Shown: positions 17,560 to 26,038 of the stretch, piece by piece
Numbering within the stretch: position 1 is the stretch's first letter
Layout: the number at the start of each line of letters is the position of its first letter
Assembly (NCBI RefSeq): GCF_900103285.1
Contig: NZ_FNGS01000008.1
Location: forward strand, 240,094-304,093
Origin: Siphonobacter aquaeclarae
GTDB taxonomy: Bacteria; Bacteroidota; Bacteroidia; Cytophagales; Spirosomataceae
DNA length: 64,000 nucleotides
Reading direction: 5' to 3'
Notes under the pieces: generated by a model
Databases searched by the model: none
Told to the model about the DNA's origin: nothing
The model's input: the letters and a program-made list of their open reading frames with translations, nothing else
Position numbers and translations under genes: made by a program

Positions 17560-20500
17560 ATGGTACGCGCACTTTCCCTGTTGCTGGCCGGCAGTCTGTT
17601 GCTGTCTGCCTGCCAGAAAAAAGAAAAAGAACAGGTTCAGACCGGAAAGGAAGAAGAGCCTCTCTTCTCGCTTTTAACCCCCGAACAGACACAGATTACC
17701 TTTACGAATACGCTTACCGAAGGCCTGAATACGAATATTCTGATGTATGAATATTTTTACAACGGCGGTGGCGTAGCGGCCGGAGACCTCAACGGCGATG
17801 GCCTCGACGATTTGTATTTTACCGCGAACATGACTCCGAACCGGTTGTACCTCAACCGGGGAAACATGCGCTTCGAAGACATTACGGACGCTTCCGGCGC
17901 CGCCGGACGTCCCGGTCCCTGGAAAACCGGGGTGACAATGGCGGACGTCAACGGCGACCGCCTCCTCGATATCTACGTCTGCTATTCCGGCAGCGTAGCT
18001 GCCGAAAACCGGACCAATCAGCTTTTCATCAATCAGGGTGCGGATGCGAAGGGTATCCCGCATTTCAGGGAAGAATCGGAAGCCTACGGGCTGAACCACC
18101 CGGCGACCAGCACGCACGCCGTTTTTTTCGATTCTGATCGCGACGGCGACCTGGATCTTTTCCTGCTTAACCATAACCCCAAGTCATTGCCGGTTCTCGA
18201 CGAAGCATCGACGGCAGCAATCCTGAAACAGGAAGATGCGTCCGCAGGATGCCGCTTTTTCCGGAATGATAAGGGGAAATTCAAAGACATTACCCGTCAG
18301 TCCGGTATCCAGAGTGTTGCGCTTTCGTATGGACTGGGCGTAAACGTGGCCGACGTCAACGGAGACGGATGGCCGGATATCTACGTGGGCAACGACTACA
18401 CCGTTCCCGATTTCCTGTACCTCAACAACCGGAACGGTACCTTCACCAATCAGATTCAGCAGCAGCTCCGGCATACCTCCCATTTTTCGATGGGAAATGA
18501 TATCGCGGATATCAACAACGACGGCTATCCGGATATCTATACCCTCGACATGCTCCCCGAGGATAACCGTCGCCAGAAACTCCTCATGGCGCCGGACAAC
18601 TATGAAAAGTTCGACCTCAACCTGCGCTCCGGCTTCTACTACCAGTACATGCGCAATATGCTGCATGTCAACAACGGAAACGGAACCTTTAGCGAAGTAG
18701 GCCAGCTGGCCGGCATCTCAAATACCGACTGGAGCTGGGCGCCGCTGTTTGCCGATCTGGATAACGACGGTTGGAAGGATCTCTTCGTCACCAATGGCTA
18801 TCCCAGGGACTATACCAACCAGGATTTCCTGAAATACATGGGCGATTTCATGAAAAACCGCCAGGGAAATATTCACCGGGAAGATGTACTCAGCCTGGTC
18901 CAGCAAATCCCTGCTTCGAATCTTCCCAATTATGTGTTCCGGAATAACGGAGACCTCACGTTTACGCCGAAGTCCTGGGGCCTGCGCCAGCCTGTCAACA
19001 GCAGCGGTGCTGTTTTTTCCGATCTCGATAATGACGGAGACCTCGATCTCATCGTCAATAATACCAACCAACCCGCAGCGGTTTACCGGAACGATGCCAA
19101 AGCACACTACCTGGCCGTTCGCCTCGAAGGAGAGCAGCACAACAGCCAGGGGATAGGCGCGAAGATACGCCTCCGGGCAAAAGGCCAGACGCAATACCTG
19201 GAGCAGTCGCCCTCAAGGGGATACCAGTCCAGCGTCACGCCGGTATTGCACTTCGGACTGGGGACGCAGGCGTTGGTAGATACCCTGGAGATCACCTGGC
19301 CCGACGGCAAAACCGAAGTACGCTACCAGGTCAAGGCTGATCAGACGCTGGTATTGAAGGAATCGGCGGCGAAAGCGGCCAAATCTGTCTTTGCTCCGGC
19401 AGCAATGGCCTGGTATGAAGCCGTCGCCTCACCGGTAAACTACGTGCCGGCAACGAGTACGCTGAACGATTTCAAGCGCCAGCCGCTGATGGTCAATCCG
19501 CAGTCGTTTGCCGGACCGGCACTCGCCAAGGCAGATGTGAATGGCGATGGGAGGGAAGATGTGTACGTCGGCGGTGGTAACGGCAAGGGCGGCGCGCTCT
19601 ACCTGCAACAGGCCGGCGGTACGTTCTCGAAAAAGACCGATTTTGCCCCCGGCGCAGACGAGACGGCTGTTCTCTTTTTCGACGCCAATAAAGACGGCTT
19701 CCCGGATTTATATGTGGCCGCTGGCGGATACGGAGACCTGCTTCCGGACGACGCCCGGTTGCAGGATAAGCTTTACTTCAACGATGGCAAAGGAAACTTT
19801 CAGCCGGCGGCTCTTCCGCCCGTAAAAGGAGCGAAGGGATGCGTGAAAGCGGCGGACATAAACGGTGACGGCGCTCCGGATCTTTTTGTCGGCGGAAAGA
19901 CAGTACCCGGCCGGTACCCGGAGAGCTCGCCGAGCTACCTGCTGATCAATGACGGAAAAGGGCATTTCACCGATCTTACCGACAAACTGGCTCCCGGTCT
20001 CCGGCAGATTGGGATGGTTTCGGATGCGGCCTGGCTGGACTTGAACCGGGATAAAACGCCTGAACTATTGCTGGTGGGCGAGTGGATGCCGCTGACTGTA
20101 CTGGGAAACCAGGGCGGAAAATGGGTAGATAAAACTGCTGATTACTTTCCTAAATCCTACAAAGGATGGTGGAACCGCCTGTTGGTGGATGATCTGAATG
20201 GCGATGGCCGCCCGGATCTGATCGTCGGCAATCAGGGAACAAATACCCAATGCCGCGTATCGGAAAACGAACCGGCAGAATTGTATGTCAAGGATTTTGA
20301 TGACAACGGGGCAATCGATCCCATACTCTGTTTTTATATCCAGGGAAAAAGCTACCCGTACGTCACCCGGGATGAGTTACTCGACCAGCTGAGCATCATG
20401 CGGACGCGTTTCCCGGACTACAAAAGCTACGCCGAGGCGACACTCACGGATATTTTTACGGAAGAAGAGCGGAAAGACACCCGCAAACTGGAAGCGAACT

Positions 20501-20862
20501 GCCTGCATACCATGTACTTCCGGCAGGGCGCCGACGGCAAATTCTCCGAGCAGAAGCTGCCCCTGGAAGCGCAGATGGCGCCGGTCATGGCGATGACTGT
20601 TTTTGACGTCGACCGGGATGGCCGCAAAGATCTTCTTCTCGCCGGAAACATCAACCGGGCGCGCCTGCGCTTCGGCAACTACGATGCGAATTACGGGGTT
20701 GTACTGCGCGGCGACGGGAAAGGCGGATTCAGCTACGTTCCCCAGCATCACTCCGGCTTCCGCATCATCGGAGACGTCCGCAACATCCTTACTCTCAACG
20801 AAACCCTGCTGCTGGGCATCAATGAAAAGCCGCTGGTAGCGTATCGTCCGGCAAAAAAATGA
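17560..20862 (+). CDS. CRTAC1-like FG-GAP/VCBS repeat lipoprotein with ASPIC/UnbV domain
   Basis: 1100 residues with a lipoprotein signal (LLAGSLLLSACQKK). Many calcium-binding FG-GAP/VCBS blades of the form DLNGDGLDDLYF, DVNGDRLLDIYV, DVNGDGWPDIYVGN are seen, arranged as two propellers (about 70-470 and 640-1080). Between them is an ASPIC/UnbV domain at about 520-600 (VRLEGEQHNSQGIGAKIRLR, ITWPDGKTEVRY). Proteins of this kind are often encoded beside SusCD and are thought to sit on the cell surface, but the ligand is unknown. It overlaps the next gene by 4 nt, so the two are translationally coupled. Confidence 0.9.
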   Translation: MVRALSLLLAGSLLLSACQKKEKEQVQTGKEEEPLFSLLTPEQTQITFTNTLTEGLNTNILMYEYFYNGGGVAAGDLNGDGLDDLYFTANMTPNRLYLNRGNMRFEDITDASGAAGRPGPWKTGVTMADVNGDRLLDIYVCYSGSVAAENRTNQLFINQGADAKGIPHFREESEAYGLNHPATSTHAVFFDSDRDGDLDLFLLNHNPKSLPVLDEASTAAILKQEDASAGCRFFRNDKGKFKDITRQSGIQSVALSYGLGVNVADVNGDGWPDIYVGNDYTVPDFLYLNNRNGTFTNQIQQQLRHTSHFSMGNDIADINNDGYPDIYTLDMLPEDNRRQKLLMAPDNYEKFDLNLRSGFYYQYMRNMLHVNNGNGTFSEVGQLAGISNTDWSWAPLFADLDNDGWKDLFVTNGYPRDYTNQDFLKYMGDFMKNRQGNIHREDVLSLVQQIPASNLPNYVFRNNGDLTFTPKSWGLRQPVNSSGAVFSDLDNDGDLDLIVNNTNQPAAVYRNDAKAHYLAVRLEGEQHNSQGIGAKIRLRAKGQTQYLEQSPSRGYQSSVTPVLHFGLGTQALVDTLEITWPDGKTEVRYQVKADQTLVLKESAAKAAKSVFAPAAMAWYEAVASPVNYVPATSTLNDFKRQPLMVNPQSFAGPALAKADVNGDGREDVYVGGGNGKGGALYLQQAGGTFSKKTDFAPGADETAVLFFDANKDGFPDLYVAAGGYGDLLPDDARLQDKLYFNDGKGNFQPAALPPVKGAKGCVKAADINGDGAPDLFVGGKTVPGRYPESSPSYLLINDGKGHFTDLTDKLAPGLRQIGMVSDAAWLDLNRDKTPELLLVGEWMPLTVLGNQGGKWVDKTADYFPKSYKGWWNRLLVDDLNGDGRPDLIVGNQGTNTQCRVSENEPAELYVKDFDDNGAIDPILCFYIQGKSYPYVTRDELLDQLSIMRTRFPDYKSYAEATLTDIFTEEERKDTRKLEANCLHTMYFRQGADGKFSEQKLPLEAQMAPVMAMTVFDVDRDGRKDLLLAGNINRARLRFGNYDANYGVVLRGDGKGGFSYVPQHHSGFRIIGDVRNILTLNETLLLGINEKPLVAYRPAKK

Positions 20863-22172
20863 AACGTTATTTCCTCCTTTTTCTCTGGCTCCTGGCCGGA
20901 TGTGCGGGCAAGGAGCCCGAAGTACCGCAGGCTGCGATTACGCGCGTCGTCGAAGAGATGACCGAAATCATGATTCACGACGTCAGCAACCCGCCGCTGG
21001 CAGCGCGGTTTTTCTCCTACGCGTGCCTGTCGGGCTACGAGATCATTGCCCGCCATGACTCCGTTGGCGGCAGCATGGCCGGAAAACTCAACGGATTTCC
21101 GGTAATTCAGCATCCGACAGAAATCAAAGCCTATTCCGCTCCGCTGGCAGCGCTGCTGGCCATGATGGAAACGTCCCAGAAAATGCAGCCGTCGGGCAAG
21201 CGCATGGCCGGCTATGAAGCGAAATTCCTGGATTCCTGCCGGACAGCCGGGTTTTCGGAAGACGTACTCGCCGGCTCCCGCGCCTATGCGCAGGCGATCA
21301 GCAAACAGATACTGGCCTATGCGAAGAAAGATCGTTATAACCGCATTAGCAACTATCCCCGCTACCAGCCGGTAAAGGGCGACGGCATGTGGTATCCGAC
21401 GCCGCCGGGTTATTTCGCACCTGTAGAGCCGTATTTCAAAACCGTGCGGCCGTTTACCCTCGATACCTGCTCGCAGTTCAGGCCTGCGCCGCCGGCCGCC
21501 TATTCGACCGACAAAAACTCTGCCTTCTACAAGCTGATGAAGCAGAACTACGACGAAAAGCTCGACGGAGATCACAAAGAGATCGCTGCTTTCTGGGATT
21601 GTAATCCATTCGCTTTGGAAGACAACGGCCACCTCATGGTTGGCATGAAAAAGATATCTCCGGGTGCACACTGGCTGGGAATTGCCGGTATCGCCTGTGA
21701 GAAAGCGAAGGTTCCGTTCGGACGGGCCATGAAGATCAATACCGTACTGGCGCTGGCGCTGACAGACGGGTTCATTTGCTGCTGGGACGAAAAGTACCGC
21801 AGCAATCGTATTCGCCCGGAAACGGCTATCCGTCAGTGTATTGACCCCGGCTGGAAGCCTTTTCTACAGACGCCGCCTTTTCCGGAATACCTCAGCGGGC
21901 ACTCGACGATTTCGTCTGCCGCCGCCGAAGTACTGACCTACTACCTGGGTGATAATTTTGCTTATACGGATACCGTGGAAGAGCCTTTCGGCTTGAAAGC
22001 GAGGTCCTTCCGTTCCTTCCGGCACGCCGCCGAGGAGGCGGGTATTTCCCGGCTCTATGGCGGTATCCACTTCATGGATGCCATCGATAACGGACGCGAA
22101 CAGGGGACGAAAGTAGGCGTCTGGGTATTGAAGACAGTCGAAGGAAAGACGGCGCTCGTCGCGAAGCAGTAA
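20859..22172 (+). CDS. Vanadium-dependent haloperoxidase / PAP2-type lipoprotein
   Basis: 437 residues with a lipoprotein signal (LLAGCAGK). All three signatures of the vanadate/phosphate pocket are intact: K312-x6-R319-P320, S346-G347-H348 in YLSGHSTISS, and SR(397-398)-x5-H404-x3-D407 in SRLYGGIHFMD. The fold is shared by vanadium haloperoxidases and acid phosphatases; sequence alone does not tell whether halide oxidation or phosphoester cleavage is the real activity. It begins inside the stop of the FG-GAP protein, a pairing that implies joint function at the cell envelope. Confidence 0.88.
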   Translation: MKRYFLLFLWLLAGCAGKEPEVPQAAITRVVEEMTEIMIHDVSNPPLAARFFSYACLSGYEIIARHDSVGGSMAGKLNGFPVIQHPTEIKAYSAPLAALLAMMETSQKMQPSGKRMAGYEAKFLDSCRTAGFSEDVLAGSRAYAQAISKQILAYAKKDRYNRISNYPRYQPVKGDGMWYPTPPGYFAPVEPYFKTVRPFTLDTCSQFRPAPPAAYSTDKNSAFYKLMKQNYDEKLDGDHKEIAAFWDCNPFALEDNGHLMVGMKKISPGAHWLGIAGIACEKAKVPFGRAMKINTVLALALTDGFICCWDEKYRSNRIRPETAIRQCIDPGWKPFLQTPPFPEYLSGHSTISSAAAEVLTYYLGDNFAYTDTVEEPFGLKARSFRSFRHAAEEAGISRLYGGIHFMDAIDNGREQGTKVGVWVLKTVEGKTALVAKQ

Positions 22173-22299
22173 TCAACCCCCTTCGCGGGAATGCCCGGGC
22201 CGGGTATATTTACAGGATTTTTCCCTTCCGTTGGTGCGGAAGCCGGAGAAATCGCGCTTCATCGCCACGAATGTATCTCATCCCATTTAACCATTACTC

Positions 22300-25200
22300 A
22301 TGCTGTACTCAGGACTCCCGCTCCGAAGCGGAAAATGGCGTGCGGGCTTGTTGGTCGCACTCGCCGGAGTAGGTGTTGTTGTCGGTTGTAAAACCGGAAA
22401 AACGCCCGCTCCCTCTGCGCAGTCGACGCCCGTTGTTGCCGTCGCCGCCGAACCGGCGCCCAAACCCGTCGAAAAAAAGAAGCCCCGCATCCTGGTTTTT
22501 TCCAAGACGGCGGGTTTCTACCACACGTCGATTCCCTCCGGTATTGCGGCCCTGCAGAAGCTGGGCGAGGAAAACGGTATTCTCGTTGATACCACGAAAA
22601 ATGCCGCGCTTTTCAACGAAGAAAACCTGAAGAAGTACAACGCGGTTGTCTTCCTCAGTACCACCATGAATGTGCTCGATCCCGATCAGCAGGTGGCCTT
22701 TGAGCGGTACATTCAGGCCGGCGGCGGCTTCGTGGGTATTCACGCCGCGACGGACACGGAATACAATTGGCCCTGGTACAACAAACTCGTAGGCGCTTAC
22801 TTCGCCAGTCACCCGCACCAGCAGAAGGCGGGAATTGATGTACTGGATAAAAAGCACCCGTCGACCAGCTTCCTGCCCGACCGGTGGGAGCGCTTTGACG
22901 AGCTCTACAATTTCAAGAATATCAACCCCGATGTGCACGTTCTGATGAACCTGGACGAAGACAGCTACGTCGGCGGGATCAACGGCAGCAACCACCCCTT
23001 TGCCTGGTACCATGAGTACGACGGCGGACGGGCGTTTTACACTGCCGGCGGCCATACCAATGAAAGCTTCAGTGAACCGCTCTTCGTGAAGCACCTGCTC
23101 GGCGGTATTACCTGGGCTATCGGCGACAAGGAGCTGGATTATTCAAAAGCCTATTCTGTCCGGACGCCGGAGGAAAACCGCTTTGTGAAAACGGTCCTTT
23201 CGAACGACCTCAACGAGCCCATGGAGCTTTCCGTCGCGCCTGACGGCCGGGTATTTTTTGTGGAACGGGGCGGGAAGTTTTACCAATTCGATCCGAAAAC
23301 CCAGAAGACGCGCCTGGTGTATGATTTTCCGGTGAAAGCTGTGGAAAAGTACCTCAACGGGATGCTGGGGATGACGATCGACCCGAATTTCAAGGACAAT
23401 CACTACCTCTATTTCTTCTATACCATTCAGGAAGGAGACCAGACCCGGCAGCGCATCGCACGTTTTGTGATGGGTGATGACGGTACCCTGGATGTCGCCT
23501 CCGAAAAGCCGATTATTGAGTTTCCGATTGACCTGGAAGTCAGTGCGCATACCGGCGGTTCGATGGCGTGGGATGCACACGGCAACCTGTTTATTTCTAC
23601 AGGAGACAATACCGTTCCGTTCGAATCGAGCGGTTTTGCGCCGATCGACGAGCGCAAGGGCCGGATTACTTTCGATGCGCAGCGCTCGGCCGGTAACCCG
23701 AACGACCTTCGTGGAAAAATCCTTCGAATCCATGTCGAAAAAGACGGCTCTTATACCATTCCTGACGGCAACCTGTTCCCGAAAGGTACTGCCGGCACAC
23801 GGCCGGAAATCTACGTCATGGGCTGCCGGAACCCGTACCGGATTTCGGTAGATCCGGCGACGGGATATGTCTACTGGGGAGAAATCGGCCCGGACTCCGG
23901 CGTAGATGGCCCGCAGGGTCCGCGCGGGTATGACGAGTTCAACCAGGCGAAGAAGGCGGGCAATTTTGGCTGGCCGTATTTCGTCGGCGACAGCAAGCCG
24001 TACAAGGCCTATAACTTCGAAACCAAGGCAGTAGGCGAGTATTTCGACGCCAATGCGCCGGTTAATAAGTCGGTCAATAATACCGGTATCCAGAACCTCC
24101 CGCCGGCACAAAAGGCGATGATCTGGTATCCGTATAACAAGTCGGCGGAATTTCCCGAACTCGGCGCCGCCGGCCGCTGCGCCATGGGCGGGCCGGTGTA
24201 CCACTTCGATCCGAATCTGAAGTCAACCGTAAAACTCCCGGCTTATTACGATAAGGCCGTGTTCTTCTATGACTGGATGCGGAACTGGGTATTTGCCGTT
24301 CGCCTTGATGAAAAAGGCGACTACAAACGCATGGAACCGTTTATGCCGACGCTTGGCGATTTCCGCCGCCCGGTAGACATGGAAATCGGCCCGGACGGAG
24401 CCGTCTACATGCTCGAGTATGGCTCGGTTTACGGTATTGACAACGACGATGCCCGCCTGGTCCGGATTGATTACAACCCCGGCAACCGTGCGCCCGTCGC
24501 TCGTATCTGGGCGAAAGATACCATCGGCCTTGCTCCGCTGAAGGTAGCGTTCAACAGTTCGAAGAGCTATGATTTTGACGAGGAAGACAAGCTGTCATAC
24601 GAATGGCGTTTCGAAGGGAATCAGGTAGCATCTACGGAAGCCAACCCGACGTATACCTTCCAGAAAAACGGTATCTACAAAGCTATTCTGAAAGTCAGCG
24701 ATCCGACCGGCGCCTATGGTCTTGATACCCTGGAAATCAAAGTGGGGAATACCCTGCCGCAGGTAGCGATTTCGACAGAAGAAAACAGCTCGTTCTTCTT
24801 CCCCGGAAACAACCCGCTGAAGTACCAGGTAACGGTGAAGGACAACGAAGACAAAGTCATCGACAAAAAGCGCGTAAAAGTTTCCCTCAATTACATTCCG
24901 AAAGTCGCTGACAACGGTCCGCAGATCGGGCACCAGCAGATTTCGGCGTCGTTTAACCTGGGCAAGTCGCTGATGGAGGGCTCTGACTGCAAGGCTTGCC
25001 ACCAGATCAACAAGAAGTCGGTCGGTCCGGCGTTCATGGACGTATCGAAGAAGTATACGAACGACAAGGGTGCGCTGACCCGCCTGGCCAACAAGGTAAT
25101 TACCGGCGGCGGCGGCGTATGGGGTGATCACGCGATGAATGCGCACCCGCAGTTGTCGAAAGAAGACGCAACCGAAATCGTGAAATATGTACTCTCGCTG

Positions 25201-25737
25201 TCGAACCAGAAAGTAGAAGTACGCCTTCCGCAACAAGGCAGTACGGTTCTAAAAGATCACGCCGGCAAGACGCCGATCGAAGGACGCTACCTGCTGACAG
25301 CTTCCTATACCGACAAAGGCGGCGCGATTACTCCCCTCACAACGAGCCAGACGCTCATCCTCCGCCCCAACCGGGTGCAGGCAGGTGAAGCGGACGCCGT
25401 CTCCAACATAGTTAGCCAGGACAAGCGCCTGGGTGCGGTGCATCACAAGTCGTACTTCGTGCTGAAAAACATCGACCTGAAAGGTATTCAGAAGCTGACG
25501 TACCGGTATGCTTCCCAGAACCGGGACGCGACCATCGAGGTGCATACCGATTCGCCGAAGGGCGCGGTCATCAGCACGCTGAACTACACCGCTACCGGCG
25601 GCTGGAACAAATTCGCCGAACTGAGTGCCCCGATCCAGGACCCCGGCGGCAAGCACGATCTCTACTTCGTATTCGTGAAGAAAGAGAAGCCTAATGAGCA
25701 TTTGATTTATTTGGATGCGGTGACGTTTGAAAAGTAA
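22300..25737 (+). CDS. ThuA - sugar dehydrogenase (PQQ-type propeller) - PKD - cytochrome c - CBM fusion
   Basis: A 1145-residue lipoprotein (Cys near residue 30 in VGVVVGCKTG). Domains in order: ThuA-like (about 62-285, RILVFSKTAGFYHTSIPSG and GGFVGIHAATDTEYNWPWY), a glucose/sorbosone dehydrogenase-like six-bladed propeller (about 300-725), PKD (about 730-820, SYDFDEEDKLSYEWRF), a class I cytochrome c (about 885-970, haem motif CKACH near 898), and a C-terminal carbohydrate-binding-like domain (about 1020-1145). The cytochrome domain suggests that electrons from sugar oxidation are handed directly to a periplasmic or surface carrier. Preference for a keto-sugar or glycoside is unknown. Confidence 0.9.
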   Translation: MLYSGLPLRSGKWRAGLLVALAGVGVVVGCKTGKTPAPSAQSTPVVAVAAEPAPKPVEKKKPRILVFSKTAGFYHTSIPSGIAALQKLGEENGILVDTTKNAALFNEENLKKYNAVVFLSTTMNVLDPDQQVAFERYIQAGGGFVGIHAATDTEYNWPWYNKLVGAYFASHPHQQKAGIDVLDKKHPSTSFLPDRWERFDELYNFKNINPDVHVLMNLDEDSYVGGINGSNHPFAWYHEYDGGRAFYTAGGHTNESFSEPLFVKHLLGGITWAIGDKELDYSKAYSVRTPEENRFVKTVLSNDLNEPMELSVAPDGRVFFVERGGKFYQFDPKTQKTRLVYDFPVKAVEKYLNGMLGMTIDPNFKDNHYLYFFYTIQEGDQTRQRIARFVMGDDGTLDVASEKPIIEFPIDLEVSAHTGGSMAWDAHGNLFISTGDNTVPFESSGFAPIDERKGRITFDAQRSAGNPNDLRGKILRIHVEKDGSYTIPDGNLFPKGTAGTRPEIYVMGCRNPYRISVDPATGYVYWGEIGPDSGVDGPQGPRGYDEFNQAKKAGNFGWPYFVGDSKPYKAYNFETKAVGEYFDANAPVNKSVNNTGIQNLPPAQKAMIWYPYNKSAEFPELGAAGRCAMGGPVYHFDPNLKSTVKLPAYYDKAVFFYDWMRNWVFAVRLDEKGDYKRMEPFMPTLGDFRRPVDMEIGPDGAVYMLEYGSVYGIDNDDARLVRIDYNPGNRAPVARIWAKDTIGLAPLKVAFNSSKSYDFDEEDKLSYEWRFEGNQVASTEANPTYTFQKNGIYKAILKVSDPTGAYGLDTLEIKVGNTLPQVAISTEENSSFFFPGNNPLKYQVTVKDNEDKVIDKKRVKVSLNYIPKVADNGPQIGHQQISASFNLGKSLMEGSDCKACHQINKKSVGPAFMDVSKKYTNDKGALTRLANKVITGGGGVWGDHAMNAHPQLSKEDATEIVKYVLSLSNQKVEVRLPQQGSTVLKDHAGKTPIEGRYLLTASYTDKGGAITPLTTSQTLILRPNRVQAGEADAVSNIVSQDKRLGAVHHKSYFVLKNIDLKGIQKLTYRYASQNRDATIEVHTDSPKGAVISTLNYTATGGWNKFAELSAPIQDPGGKHDLYFVFVKKEKPNEHLIYLDAVTFEK

Positions 25738-25751
25738 GAGAAGTTGGAATG

Positions 25752-25916
25752 TTTAGAGTTTAGGGTTTAGAGTTTTGACACGGTGGTATTCGTTGTTAAT
25801 TGACATAAAATTTTGATTTTGAGTGAATTAATTTTGAAACCAGGCAGGGGCCATACCGCCGAACCCGAGTCGCCCTCTAAACTCTAAACTCTAAACTCTA
25901 AACTCTAAACTCTAAA
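25752..25916 (+). repeat. Heptad inverted repeat (TTTAGAG / CTCTAAA)
   Basis: Left arm 25752-25772 has three 7-nt units (TTTAGAG, TTTAGGG, TTTAGAG). Right arm 25875-25916 has six exact copies of CTCTAAA. The arms are complementary and 102 nt apart; the spacer is AT-rich and codes for nothing visible. It lies between the ThuA fusion and GH92 genes and resembles the other heptad elements in this window by architecture but not by sequence. Confidence 0.85.
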
Positions 25917-25939
25917 CTTTTCCATAAGTCTTTCAAAAC

Positions 25940-25978
25940 CAGGCGTCTGTCCCGCATTTTATGCAAAACAGACGCCTG
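25940..25978 (+). terminator. Strong intergenic stem-loop, possible terminator
   Basis: A perfect 11-bp stem (25940-25950 with 25968-25978) enclosing a smaller GCAT/ATGC hairpin. It is followed by ATTGAGTTTTA rather than a clean T run, so termination is uncertain. It lies 61 nt before the GH92 start. Confidence 0.5.
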
Positions 25979-26038
25979 ATTGAGTTTTACAGGGATATTT
26001 GCCTCTATTTCCTTTAAACACTAACTGACAGCTGATTG

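Noticed and set aside
25875-25916. CTCTAAA tandem array as a CRISPR
   Set aside because: The units are contiguous 7-mers without unique spacers and no cas gene is near.
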